Part shown: positions 19,732 through 31,518 of the stretch, in pieces
Layout: each line of letters begins with the position of its first letter
Position numbering within the stretch: position 1 is the first letter of the stretch
The notes under the pieces: generated by a model
Database searches by the model: none
What the model was told of the DNA's origin: nothing
Seen by the model: the letters and a program-made list of their open reading frames with translations, nothing else
Program-made: the position numbers and the translations under genes
NCBI GenBank assembly: GCA_030272585.1
Contig: BSYQ01000007.1
Location: 3,414,001 to 3,478,000 of the forward strand
DNA from: Bryopsis sp. KO-2023
Taxonomy: Eukaryota; Chlorophyta; Ulvophyceae; Bryopsidales; Bryopsidaceae
DNA length: 64,000 nt
Direction: 5' to 3'

Positions 19732-22138
19732 ACAGATACCACGAAGCCAATTATATGTTATTGATTATCTTTTCTCAGCCAAAAAAAACATCACTGGGGA
19801 TTGCAGTACCAGCGGGGAAGGAGTGTTCAATAGGGTCCAATAATAACCCCCCCACAGTGCTGAAGGAAACCAGGCCCGAAAATCACACAGTCCAAATGGG
19901 AGAAAGGGATAATAATCTGAAAAAAAATCGGTTGGATCACAAAATGCCAATTTGCCAGTATATAGGCAGGCAGGTTTCTTGTATCATTCCAAGAAAGCCG
20001 AATTCAACACTGATTTCTTGATAAACCTGAAAAATCACAGTGACGCTTTCAACTTGAATTTATGTGGGTCCCCCCCCCCAAACATAGACCAGCAAACATG
20101 ACCACAAGTAAACAACTCTGAAGAGACACCACCCCAGGAACAGTTGGAACGTATTTACAATGCTTTTGTTCTGTTCAAGTCTCAAACAAAAAAGAGGCCA
20201 CCAAAAGTGGGTTCACCTCCAGCCACACCACCATGCATCCTTGCAGAGTGATTTTTTTTTTCTTTTTGGTCTCTTTTTGACCACAATCTATGCTCCGCAA
20301 GCATCCACACAATTTAGCAAGCTACCTAAAAAAGGATAGGGAACTCCTCAACCCTGCGGCCCTGAATTCCCTTTTTTTTTCTCTGTTACGAATCATTAAC
20401 ACCCTTTTCAAAAGAAGAAACAAAAAAAAATCTGTCTTATTTTTTTGCGAAATGAGAAAAGCATGATGACCCACTAATCTGACGAAACATTTTTTTTTTA
20501 ATAATAAAGACATGTCACACAGAGAACTCCAGTTCAACAAAACTCAACCCTTAAGCCCCCCCCCCCCCCTAAAATCTCAATCTTCGAAAGCAAGTATCCG
20601 GCGAATACGCACCATTGAAAATGACTGACAATTGTTCTTTCGTTGTGTCAATGAGAACGTCCCGTTCTCAACCCACTGACATAAGCATTAAAGGTTTGCA
20701 CGAGTTTTTTTTCATGCATTCCATCATCCGTTTTTTAACAAACAACACTGCACTGTGTATTTTTTTTTCTTGCCCCCCCCCCCCCCCTCCTTTATGATTT
20801 CCAGTACTTAAATTTGACTTTCTCTTTTCAACCTCTCCCCAACTTTTTCGAGCAACCGAACATGGAAAAAGAGAAACATATATCTGTACACACATATATA
20901 GCCCATTTCCGAGAACGGGCTGCACTCGGCCTTTTGGCCTTGTGTAAAATACAGTTGAAATATAAATATATATATATGTATGTATATATTTCAAATCCCC
21001 AGTTGTCATGCCTTTAAGATATGATATGATAACAAATGCAACACCAAAAAAAAAGCATTCCTAGGAAAAAGGGGTGGGGTTGGGGGCACCAAACATGAAT
21101 TTTCCTTCCCTCCCCATGATGCCCATACCCAATATTTTCGAAACGAAAAAGAAAAAGACGAAAATTTGGATTTTTCCCAACCAACCTAAAAAAGATTGCG
21201 CCTTGGGAAAAAAAAATCCTTTTCATTCCATCAGTAATTAGCATACCAAAAAAGCCAAAAGGTCGACGCAAAATTTCGACGACCTGAGTTTCCCATTTCA
21301 CTTTTTTTTCCCCGACTTTTACGAAGGTGAATTTCCCATAAAACATGGAATTCAAATGAAAGAACTCCAATTTAAATTTTCATAAATACAGCTTTGTATT
21401 TATGCTGGTTTCGTTTCGTGAAAAGAAACATAGAAACCTACCTAAAAATCTTTATGGACGGGAGATGCAAGAATTGCAAATTATGGCAGAGGGGGGCCAT
21501 ACAACCCTAAAAACTACACGCCAAAATGCAGAGCGAAAAAAAAAGAATTCCGCTCTACTTTCCTGAAAACTCAAAATAAGGATAACACAAAACCAAAATC
21601 TAAAACCACAGTTTTTCATTTGCCCCCCTCACTTCTTTGTTGTTTTTTTTCCTTTTCTCCTTACCTCTTCCATTTGATTTCTTTTTTTTTTCCCACCCCG
21701 ATCCCGTCTGCTTTGTAATCTACAAACAATAGAAAACCTAACAACCCAATTTTCCACTGTCTGCTTTCGATTCTCAAACGTACCTCTTTTTCTTTTTTTT
21801 TCTTTTTAAATCTTTTTAAAATTTCCATCAAAAAGCTCAAATCATCATTGCTTGAATGCTCCTCGTCTTGCTGGCTTTTCTTGTGACTTGTCACTCTTTT
21901 GTCGCTTCGTTTTGATTCAAACATAACAATCCCATATTTATTTATTATTTATTTTTTTGAAAACCCATTGTCGATAGAAAATATCCATCGGTGGAAATGA
22001 GAGAAAGGGATTCCATAAGAAAAAAAAAACCCTTTCAAAAATGTTCGTTTTCCATTTTTCTTTATTTTCCATTTCTTTCTTTTTCAGAATCACGTCGGCA
22101 ATCGAAGACCGAAAAAGTACAATAAAGAAAGAAAAAAA

Positions 22139-22166
22139 AAATGTGAGGAATAAATACCTCACATTT
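22139..22166. repeat. Perfect hairpin, 10-bp stem, 8-nt loop
   Basis: AAATGTGAGG and CCTCACATTT flank the loop AATAAATA. It lies about 160 bases 3' of the minus-strand gene ending at 22323 and could be a 3' UTR structure. Read on the plus strand, the loop contains AATAAA. Confidence 0.75.
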
Positions 22167-22322
22167 CAAAAAAAAAAAAAAAAAAAACGAATGAATGAAA
22201 AGAAAATGCCCTAATATCCCATGGATAGAACAATAAGTTGTGTAGCCCAAAATAAAACGAAACTAAAAAAAAAAAAAAAAACAAGTCTGAAAAAGAAAAA
22301 AAACCAACACCTTTTCCCTTAA

Positions 22323-23171
22323 TTATTTCAGGGCACCAAGGACACTCATCGTCCCGATGCCTAAGAGAAACGTGAAAATATGACCAAGACTAAATGGTCC
22401 ATGTCTGCTGCTGTTCGGCTCGTTGAATTCATTTCGAGATGCTTCCCCACCACCCTCAGGCTCTTCCACACCACAAAGCTCTGCGTCAGACTCTTCCTCA
22501 CCATCAAACCCTATGTCAGACTCTTCCTCACCATCCAGCCTGACGTCTGACTCTTGCACCCCATCAAGCACGACCTCAGTTTCTGGCACCCTATTCAGAT
22601 CACTCTCAGGGATGCTTTCTTCCTCCCCTTCTTCGAAAGAGGGAGTGTTGCTTTCGGGTTTCTGCCCGACTGTCAAATTTACCACAAAGTAAACCTCATG
22701 CACCTCGCTGTTGCATCCATCCAGCCACTTTTCCACAGCTTCGTTGGTGTATCCCATCAGGGGGGTACTTCCCCCATGAATCGAACTCGGTTCGATCGCT
22801 GTGTCAGTCATGGAGAACTCCGATTCAGGCCCCCGGTCGTTCCTGGCCGAATCCGAAGATATCCTCCTCTGCACCCCCGGTGCATGCGGAATTTTCGAGG
22901 GAAACTTCTCTCTGATGCTCGAAATGGCCAGCGAATTCTTCCATTCTGCCGCCCTTCTTGCACTGGGATGAATGTTCCTTTTTTTCGCTCGGGAAGACTG
23001 GGTTTCCCTCATGTAGCCCGGTTTACGCGATTGCTTCAGGGAATGCTCCTTGCTATTAATCCAGTTCACTTCAACATCCTCCGGGAGGCTCAGCATAGAA
23101 ACACTGGTGGCTCGGGAGCTTGGTCGCTCCGTCCATGTCTCCATTTGACGGCGGCGGCTCGGTCGCTGCAT
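22323..23171 (-). CDS. Unrecognised acidic protein with C-terminal membrane anchor, 282 aa
   Basis: No family was recognised. The first 110 residues are basic and Arg/Ser-rich. Residues about 195-235 are strongly acidic with three imperfect 10-residue repeats around DGEEESDIGF, encoded by a 30-bp tandem repeat at about 22485-22580. The last 20 residues (GHIFTFLLGIGTMSVLGALK) form a hydrophobic segment at the very end, the layout of a tail-anchored membrane protein with its bulk in the cytosol. The start is the ATG at 23171; an upstream coding exon cannot be excluded. The open frame of 283 codons in AT-rich surroundings supports a real gene. Confidence 0.6.
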   Translation of the reverse strand: MQRPSRRRQMETWTERPSSRATSVSMLSLPEDVEVNWINSKEHSLKQSRKPGYMRETQSSRAKKRNIHPSARRAAEWKNSLAISSIREKFPSKIPHAPGVQRRISSDSARNDRGPESEFSMTDTAIEPSSIHGGSTPLMGYTNEAVEKWLDGCNSEVHEVYFVVNLTVGQKPESNTPSFEEGEEESIPESDLNRVPETEVVLDGVQESDVRLDGEEESDIGFDGEEESDAELCGVEEPEGGGEASRNEFNEPNSSRHGPFSLGHIFTFLLGIGTMSVLGALK

Positions 23172-25314
23172 TGGGAGGAATCAGACGAGGGGAAAACTTG
23201 GGAATCGTTGGATAATGCAGCCTGTTCTGTGTACTCTGCAACGGAACACCAAGAAAATCTGCACTGTTGCTGCTCACTGAAGTACAGCAACAGTCTCGGC
23301 AACATTTTTGGAGTAGGTTGTGTTTTGTTTTTTTTTGGGGGGGGGGCACTGTTATCGATAGGCAGCTCTAGATTGCCCTGTCAAAGTTCCATTCTTCACG
23401 AAAGAAAAATCATCATGAGCAACTAAGAGGGTAAAAAAGGGGGAAATCAGTGGGGGAATAATATAATAATAATATAATAATAATAATATCCCTCATTTGC
23501 TCAGCTAATGGTATACATGGGGCTATCAGCCTGACTGTAGATCATTCGACAAAAACTCCACTAACACCATGAACGAGCCTTTTCCTTTCCTTTTGAGAAG
23601 CAGCCATGTGTAGAAAACAAGATTCAAGATTCACATCACTAGAAAACCGTCGCGCACGCAACGCTCGCACGACACAAAGACGTCTTCCGATACGCACCCC
23701 CAAACTGTTCAAAAACTCGCGCTGGAAGAAGTGTCCGACAACGAGCGATACCAAACCACACAGATTCTGAAAGGGGGGGCACAAGGCGACAAAGAATGAA
23801 CGCGAACCTTCGTAGTTTATCGTCGAGGCAATACATAGCAGTCGTCACACTGAACCCACGCTGTTTCCCTCACTTTTCGATCTCCTCCCGAGTTTCCGAC
23901 ACTGAGCTATCGACTAGATTCTTTCCCTGACGCTTTGCTGGGTAGAAAAGAGATCCAAATAAAAACCCGAAGAGTCTTGTGCAGGATTACTGCCTGCCCG
24001 TCGGACGCAGAGACGAAGTAATCTACTAACTATTGGAGTACCGCCGTTCGTGATGAGTGAGGCTCAGGGTTCGGAGAAGGGGTTAGCCCGAGAAACCAAT
24101 GCAGGAAGCTTATTTACGATCGCCAACCTCCGCACACCCTCACCAACGAAAAGCACCTTCCCAGCACGAGTGGTCGTAGATGACTACGTTTCGCTCCTCT
24201 GCTGCAACGCTGGCGTTCAAACCACACTTCCTTACTGTATTTTTCAGCCTGCCCCTTTTTTGTTTCTGTCGCAGGGGAAGCGATGATGTGATATTCTCCA
24301 AGGAAAGGATTGAAGAAATCAGTCTGTAAAATCGACTCTAAGCTGCCACTATGAAACAGACAAGGGCCCCCTGCCTTGGAGGACGGTTGCATGTACCGCA
24401 GTACATGCAAATCTTTCACGTGACTCTAGGATGCCTGTTTTGTTTTCGTGCTCGGAGGAGAGGGTTCCAGTTTGAAGTCTGCCAGGTGTGCGTGAATCCA
24501 GTGCTGCTACCCCTTGAGGGTTTGCTTGGGAGTGGCGGCTGAGTCATTTATGTGAGTTGCCTGGATAGTATATTGGGCAGTTAGAGGTAAACTTAATACT
24601 TCCATTTATTACTGGCTCTGGTCTGTTTGGAATGGAAAAAATTGTATTGGGTGGGTCGTTGGACAGATGAAGAAAAAATGATTTCGAAACCTACATGTTA
24701 CCATGAGGACTCCTTATGGTACCACTGGTACTCATTGCTTATTTCAACATGCCAAAACGCAACGACAAATTACATCGACTTGCAGGTCGTTCAAGGTGTC
24801 CTCCTGCCCAGGGAATATACAAATCCAAAAACACACCAAAATGACATTTATACGTTGCTAATGTGCTATTCTTAACAACCTTACAAATAAGCATCAATTC
24901 ATGAGTCACTTCATTAATCGAGCTTTCCCCATCAATTACAACATGGCACAGGTCTCCCCCACATTATTCAGCAACCTCTCCTTTTTTTATCTATGGATAA
25001 ATACAACATCACTATGAGTCCTTGCCACCGCATATCCACAACAGCATATACAGTTCTTCACAAACCCTCCCTAACCAATCGTATCGGTTTTCAACTACCA
25101 TACAAAAATGAACAAATCCAAAAATTAGGGAAGGAACTTCCTGCGAACGTTTCCCTCCACAATTCCGAGAAACGGAGAAAATCACATATCCTCTGGTGCA
25201 TCGTCAAATCTTCTTCGACTCGACCTACCCCCCCCCCCCCCCCCTGCTCTCTATCGTTTTCAGTTTTCCAAACTGCAAAATTCTTTTGTCGCTTGTATTG
25301 CTTTTTTCTTTGTT
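23172..25314. other. Intergenic region
   Basis: It contains a TAA/TA-rich microsatellite at 23459-23490, a 24-bp palindrome at 24387-24410 and a poly-C run near 25227-25244. Short ORFs are present on both strands but none is convincing. The right end is probably the 3' UTR of the gene at 25315. Confidence 0.5.
24387..24410. repeat. Perfect palindrome with 4-nt centre
   Basis: TTGCATGTAC, CGCA, GTACATGCAA. The right arm runs into ATGCAAAT. It could be a protein-binding site or a hairpin; nothing nearby decides. Confidence 0.7.
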
Positions 25315-26973
25315 TTAGAGTTGTCCCTGCTCCTCCATCACCATAGCGATTCTGAGCCATTTTCCATTCATATTCACCCATTGGCCCAGGACGTTCATCC
25401 CTTTCGCTTTTCCGCTTTTCTTTCGACTGAGCGACTTCTGTTTGTTGAACGCCTGGACGAGAGGGTCGATGGGGTCCAAATGATCCAGCTGTGGCTTTTC
25501 CCCTTTGAAGGATTCCGGCTTCTCAAGTTCTTTCAGCTGCATGGTTTTCTCCTCCAGCTGGAGGTCTTCCTCCGCTTCCTGGTCGTACTTCAATTTCATC
25601 TTTGGGTTGATAAGGTCTTCATCAGATGCGCTCTCTTGGTGCTGCAGCTGCATCGTCGGTCGATTCTTCTCTCTATTATCTTCAGACTCCCACCTTTCGA
25701 GGTTCAGTCTTCCTGGATCTGTTTTCTCAACCCCACCACCATCGTCCCCATCATCGGCTGAACCCTCCTCAGCTGCACCACCATCGATTTCCTCAGCCTT
25801 CATTTCCACAGCATCGATGTCCTCTGCCTTCATTTCCCCAGCGTCGATTTCCCCAGCCTTCATTTCCCCAGCGTCGATTTCCCCAGCCTCCATTTCCCCA
25901 GCCTTCATTTCCCCAGCCTCCATTCCAACTCCAGTGTTTTCTTTATCGCCAGAGTCGCTCGACCCACCAGGAGATTCCTCCAGATCTTCCTCAGTCGGGC
26001 TGGTGGTGGACTCTTTGTGAGTATTCGGCTGAGTTTTCAGGACCTCCTTGATGGGGTCGCCTTCGCCAGGGTTTCCGGTGTCTGCCACAGGAGATGCGTC
26101 CCCAGCAGAGCCAGGACCAGTGTTCGTGGTTTCAGCCTCAACTGTTTTCTCCTCATCACCTAGACTTGCTGGCACACTCTCTGCCTCAACTGGTTTCTCC
26201 TTATCATCTGGACTTGCTGGCACATCCTCTGCCTCAACTGGTTTCTCCTTATCATCTAGACTTGCTGGCACATTCTCTGCCTCAACTGGTTTCTCCTTAT
26301 CATCTGGACTTGCTGGCACATTCTCTGCCCCAGCGCCATCATCCCCTACCGCAGCACTCAAGGATTCTTCTGTTGGCTGATTTTCAACACCATCGCATTT
26401 ATCATTCCCAGCACCAGCAGGTTGGGGGGTGCCTTTCTGTGACCCCGATTCAGTGATATTACTAATAGCGGAGGTTTCCTCATTCTTTTCCACATCGTCC
26501 CTCTTTCTTGCGGGTCCTGACTGGATTTCACGGATGCTGCGCATGGGCTCATTCTCTGGCACCTTTTGCAGTTTTCTCGCGCTCCTACTGAACAGCCTGA
26601 AGATTTTTTTCTTTTTCGGCTTTGGCTCCGCAGGACCCGGCTTTTCCTTGACTGGGCGCGATGTCTGTGGCTCCGAATCTTTGGGTGCTTTTTCCTTTTT
26701 GAACAGCGGCTTGTCCTTGTTTCGCTTCAACGCTTTCACCCTTTCCGTCTTGACGAAACTCCCGAGATGTCGTCTAGAAGCGCTTTTCAATTGAGTTCCT
26801 TTCCTGAACGAGATCCTCCCTTTGCGAGATCTTCTCTTCAGGATTGTGGAAATCGTGTTCTTCGAGAAAGCTGGTCCCGCCTCGGCGCCGAGACCCTTTG
26901 GCTCCACTCCATATTTTTCCTTGAAGGCGGCTTTGGACGATGGCGACTCCTTGTAAACAGTGCGACGTTTCAT
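25315..26973 (-). CDS. Unrecognised acidic repeat protein, 552 aa
   Basis: Single open frame with an ATG at 26973. The N-terminal 150 residues are basic (KRRSRKGRISFRK, EPKPKKKKIFRLFSRSARK), possibly nuclear or nucleic-acid binding. The middle is acidic and low-complexity. It has four 16-residue repeats around AENVPASPDDKEKPVE (a 48-bp DNA repeat at about 26150-26335), then about eight 5-residue units alternating GEMKA and GEIDA (about 25800-25925). The C-terminus is less repetitive, with LDPIDPLVQAFNKQKSLSRKK and a Trp-containing end (GQWVNMNGKWLRIAMVM). No enzyme motif is seen and no function is assigned. It is divergent from TUBE1, sharing a 567-bp upstream region. Confidence 0.65.
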   Translation of the reverse strand: MKRRTVYKESPSSKAAFKEKYGVEPKGLGAEAGPAFSKNTISTILKRRSRKGRISFRKGTQLKSASRRHLGSFVKTERVKALKRNKDKPLFKKEKAPKDSEPQTSRPVKEKPGPAEPKPKKKKIFRLFSRSARKLQKVPENEPMRSIREIQSGPARKRDDVEKNEETSAISNITESGSQKGTPQPAGAGNDKCDGVENQPTEESLSAAVGDDGAGAENVPASPDDKEKPVEAENVPASLDDKEKPVEAEDVPASPDDKEKPVEAESVPASLGDEEKTVEAETTNTGPGSAGDASPVADTGNPGEGDPIKEVLKTQPNTHKESTTSPTEEDLEESPGGSSDSGDKENTGVGMEAGEMKAGEMEAGEIDAGEMKAGEIDAGEMKAEDIDAVEMKAEEIDGGAAEEGSADDGDDGGGVEKTDPGRLNLERWESEDNREKNRPTMQLQHQESASDEDLINPKMKLKYDQEAEEDLQLEEKTMQLKELEKPESFKGEKPQLDHLDPIDPLVQAFNKQKSLSRKKSGKAKGMNVLGQWVNMNGKWLRIAMVMEEQGQL

Positions 26974-27540
26974 CGTATCGAAAAGAAGAGTAAAACGCTC
27001 TCACCCCTGTTGTAGATCAGGTCGTCAAGAAGTGGAACGGCAAGGAAATACACAGCAATAACAGAACAGCCGCTGCCTCGAGCGAAGCAGGGTATCCGTT
27101 TTTTCGAAGCAGCAGCAATTGGCTTGGGGGAAAGCAGTCGCAAAACTAAATGCGAAACGAGCCCTTGGACGAGATGATGGCAAGCCTAGGCAAGACACCG
27201 ACGCCAATTATGGAGCGTGAAAGCACGTGGGAGAATTTCGGTGAATTCAGGAAGATTTGCTGACGCTTTGGTTTGGACAGCACAACGGTTGTGTGAGGGT
27301 GTTTTGTATTTTTCCACTCTTTCATTACACAGAAACGCTCGGAAACGCTCACGTCTCACTCCCTTACCTCGTACTTTCTGATGCAAGGAAATAGGAAATC
27401 CACCCCGACAAAAGCTGCACGAGTGGTGGTGGCGCTCCAATCGAGCGGAATGCCAGAAACTGAGATGATGGAAACAAATACTGGCGTCGCCAGGCCCAAG
27501 AGGCGTGGTGTCTTTCTGCTCAAGTTGGTGCTGAGCCAAA
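26974..27540. promoter_or_regulatory. Divergent intergenic region between the acidic repeat gene and TUBE1
   Basis: 567 bp separate two start codons pointing away from each other, so it probably holds both promoters. No TATA box or other defined element stands out; CAATTGG occurs at about 27115. Confidence 0.45.
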
Positions 27541-30500
27541 ATGCCGCGAGAGCTCGTAACTCTGCAAGTCGGCCAGTGCGGCAATCAGATAGGATATCGC
27601 TTCTGGGACTTGGCGTTGAGGGAACACGCTGCCTACAACAAAAAAGCTGTGTTCGATGAGTCGCTGAGCAGGTTCCAAACAGAACGGGGCTGCTTGATTC
27701 GAATATATCTTTTCCGGCCGTCTGACTTTCAGCTGATGTTTCTTATCCCACCCTCGTTTGCTGAGCTGCGTCTTATGATTGCTGTTTCGTCCCCGTCGCC
27801 AGTTTTTTCAGAAACGTCGACACGAGCACGGAGCCACACAGGCACGATGGCGACACAACCACTGAGTATCACTACTACTCAAGACTTTGGGTTTTTTTAG
27901 AATATATCTATAAATCTATACATCTATTTTTATAATATTTTTATATTAAAAACATATTTGTCTTCTCTTAACATGATTGAAAGAAAGAAAGACAGTAGAG
28001 CTATCTTTTTTTTTTTTTTGGGGGGGGGGTTCAAATGAGCTGCTGAAAAACCAGGAGTGATTCAAGCTGGGTCCCAAGTTTACCACTAGATCCATCGAAT
28101 TGAAAGAATTTGCATGGAGTGGAGGGAAAAAAAAAGTTCACTTGTTGCTTTGAGAGGACATTTTCACATTCAAGGCAATCAAATTGGAAGATAATGAGTG
28201 CAAGGGAGAAGGGTTGAATTGCTAAGATAAAATCCATGTGCAGGAATATTCCGGTGGGAACAGGCAGAGGTCCAATTGAGAGTTTAAAGGTGAATACTTG
28301 GTGATTATTCATGAGAAAGCAACGAAAGGTGCCATGTTTTAACTGGGTTCTGACCAGAGCGTGTTTTCCATTTCGACAGTATGGCACTTGCCTGGGTGCA
28401 ATCCAGACTTGGTTTATAGTTCTTGATCATTGTGTCTTTCCAAAACCTCGATAGATTGCCACAGGTGGCTCATGATTTCAATACTCGAATTCAAAAAAAA
28501 TTAACAAAAAATTGAATTCAAGCATTAAATTCACAATTCGTGGATCACTTCATTTCTTTCGGGAAATTTTTGAATTGAAGCATCAAAAAAGAAAAGTCTG
28601 TTATATCGTATTTGTTGTCTCTGAGATGCCATTATGCGATTTCATGTATATATATATTTTATATATGCTGTTGTTTTTGTTTATTGTGGGGAAACAACAA
28701 ATACTGTATTTATGCTTTTTCATGTTGGGCAGGCCCGCTGTCTGCTGATCGATATGGAAGAAGGAGTCGTGAATGAAATGCTGAAGGTGAGGTATAATAT
28801 AGGATTTCCAGAATTCTTCACCTCTGCATTATTCCTCCAATACATCAGAAATGCATCCCATCGATTCAAAAAAAAAGCGAAAAGAAACCTGTCTCAGGCC
28901 CCCATCGCGGAAATTTTCGACCACAGACAACTCTTGACGGACGTCAGTGGTTCGGGAAATAACTGGGCTCATGGACACAATTTTTACGGACCCAAATATC
29001 GGGATTCGATCGGTGAAAAGATTCGGGCCACAGTGGAGGAGTGCGATTCTTTGCAATGCTTTCTGATGATCCATTCCCTGGGAGGGGGCACTGGGAGCGG
29101 CCTCGGGTCCTACATTCTGGAGATGATTAAGGCAAGGTGGTAAGGCAAGAAACCGACCAGAGAAAACATCGACCTTAGCATGAGTCTGACTGTGTGTGTT
29201 TGATCAGCATGGAGTGAATGACAGGGGGGGAATTTGAGGTGGATTCTTACCAAAAAATCCTCGTAACGCAAGGATTTCGTTGCATAAGGACAGACATAGA
29301 TCCGATTACTTCAAGACTTCTCCAAAAGCACCATTCGAGATTTTTCCAAAATAGAAAACAACATTATATGCTGTTATATATGCTTGTATCGTATGTTTTT
29401 CGGTCAAGCTTCCTCCTTGAGGGATGACACCACCAACTAGTGAAGGTTTTTCTTTTCTGTAATTTTTTTATTTCTCCCGGGTGTACCTGTAGGATGAATA
29501 TCCAGAGGTGTACCGCTTTGCATTGTCGGTTTTTCCCTCCGAGGATGATGATGTGGTGACATCGCCCTACAATGCGATGATGTCAGCATCATCTCTCATA
29601 AAGCATGCGGATTGCGTGTTGCCGGTCGAAAACCAAGCGTTGATGGATATTTGCACTTCTGTCGAGCAAAGGGGCAGAAGGGGTGTCACAAAAGCAGGGA
29701 CGGCCATCACGGGGGATCCATCCAAGCAAAGAGGTGCAAACAGAGAAATGCATCCACCGTCTGTGGTTATCACAGCGAAGTTTTCGTATTTTGGAGGATA
29801 CGATTGCAGAAATTTTGGTTTCTGTGCTCAGGAACAAGAAACAAAAGAAAAGTGGAGGAACGCTGGCCGTAATTGATTTGGGGCGTTCTTTACCAAACTG
29901 ATGATTCTGTGTGGATTTTTTCATCAGGAACCAAAGGATCCAAACCCTTTGACGCAATGAATGGGATCGCAGCAAACCTCGTTTTGAACCTGACTAGTTC
30001 AGTGAGGTTCGAGGTGAGCTGTAGGACTGTTTTGGGTTGTTTTTATTTTTTGGCACCTGTGGATCCAAAATCCTGCGCAACAAGAAAAAACACTGGTGAT
30101 CTGAATTGTTGCAGGGACCGCTCAACGTGGATTTGAACGAAATAACGATGAATTTGGTTCCATTTCCTGGGATGCATTTCTTGGTGTCCAGCATGTCACC
30201 CCTGATCGGTTATAAAGACGTCGGAAAGCTAGCAGACGTCCCGAGATCCATCGACCAGGTGCATACGCCTCCGAAATACCATAAACAAATATTCGAATTT
30301 TGAGTCCTGCATGGTCCCCCGCTCTGGTATGACCTCAATTGAACAAAAAATGGCCTCAATTTGGATATTGCGCAGAAATTTCAACCGGTTTTATAAAAGT
30401 CTCAGGTTGTTGTTGGGGGGGGGGGGAGGGGGGGAGCAATCCCACACAATTCGTCAATTGTTTCGGGGGTTGACACCAGTCAGAAGCAAACAAAACCCAC

Positions 30501-31334
30501 ACAAAAATGCGCACCCCTGCTTTTGTTTATTTATTTATTTATTTATCTTTTTTTGCTCGGACGGACAGGTCTTCAGGGATGTGTTCTCGAGAGAAAACCA
30601 ATTGGCAAAATGTGATCCCGTGAACAGCACCTATCTGGCATGTGGCTTGTTTCTTCGAGGCTCCATGACGATTTCGGACATCAACAGAAACTGTGCAAAG
30701 ATAAGGCCAAAACTCAGATTTCCGTCTTGGAACACAGAGGTAAAATGTGTTTCGGTGGAGTTTGGGGAGTCTTTGGAAATCGGTTCAATGCCTGCTGCAT
30801 TGAAACTTTTTTTGTGGAATTTTCCCCTTCTTGTCTTGCTATTTCAAGTATATTCGATATACAAATATTGACGGCCATCATTCCACAAACAGCTGACAAG
30901 CATTTCGGTGCTTGCACGTTCAGTTTGGTGTTGTTTTGTTTCGCATTTTCTTATGGGAGAATGGAATCCATAGGGGACGTATTTCAATAAAATCAAGAAA
31001 TAATTTTTGAAATTTTTCTGACCAGGGTTTCAAGCTCGGAATGTGTGCACATCCTCCGATCGGCATCCGCTCCTCGGCCCTCTGTCTTTCCAACAACACC
31101 TGCATCGTCTCGACCTTCTCCGCCATGCAACAAAGATTTCAAAAGCTCTACAAAAGGAAGGTGTATTTGCACCATTATGCAGAATACATGGATCCTTGCT
31201 TCTTCGACGAAGCCAGCGAATCCATGCTGAACGTCATGTCTGATTACGCCCGGTTTGATGGTGGCCTCTCGGGAAAGGAGCCACAACAACCACCTGATCT
31301 AACTCTCAAATCTGTTGGCCTCAGTCTTGCTTGA
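27541..31334 (+). CDS. TUBE1: Epsilon-tubulin, 9 exons, about 481 aa
   Basis: Epsilon-tubulin is a centriole/basal-body tubulin needed for triplet microtubules. Inferred exons: 27541-27671, 27812-27890, 28733-28786, 28901-29131, 29493-29733, 29928-30013, 30115-30258, 30569-30739, 31026-31334; the phases all agree. Evidence: N-terminal [20 protein letters not shown], the tubulin GTP-binding signature GGGTGSG in exon 4, and epsilon-type blocks [56 protein letters not shown] and [15 protein letters not shown]. The spliced length is close to animal TUBE1 (about 475 aa). The intron after exon 4 has a GC donor (AAG|GCAAGG). The exon 2 donor (TGG|GTTTTT) is weak and least certain. A hAT-like MITE follows the stop codon directly. 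Confidence 0.95.
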
Positions 31335-31342
31335 GTGTCGGG

Positions 31343-31510
31343 CATTGGCGTAGCCAGGGAGGGGCCGGGGGGGGGGCCTGCCTCCCCCCAAAAAAGTGTC
31401 CGTCGAGAAAAAAAAATAGATTTCTGTCCCAGAAACACATTTTCCAATAGGCATTTTGGTACAATTGTTTTTTTGACCCCCCCAAGATTCCGACCCTGGC
31501 TACGCCTATG
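31343..31510. mobile_element. hAT-like MITE, 168 bp
   Basis: Terminal inverted repeats CATTGGCGTAGCCAGGG and CCCTGGCTACGCCTATG differ at one position. An exact 8-bp duplication GTGTCGGG flanks it at 31335-31342 and 31511-31518. No coding capacity. 8-bp duplications are typical of the hAT superfamily. Confidence 0.9.
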
Positions 31511-31518
31511 GTGTCGGG

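Larger units (their letters stand above)
19564..22322. other. Intergenic region rich in homopolymers
   Basis: No gene is supported. It holds a hairpin at 19696-19731, long poly-A, poly-T and poly-C runs (for example 20556-20570 and 20775-20787), and a second hairpin at 22139-22166. The part next to 22323 is probably the 3' UTR of the minus-strand gene there. Confidence 0.6.

Noticed and set aside
20930-20960. CTCGGCCTTTTGGC, identical to part of the U2 snRNA 5' region
   Set aside because: The bases that follow in U2 (TAAGATCAAGTGTAGTAT) and the branch-pairing region are absent, so this is a short chance match or simple hairpin.
24050-24286. 78-codon plus-strand ORF, with a 101-codon ORF opposite
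   Set aside because: Both strands are open over the same stretch, with no motifs or splice signals to favour either.
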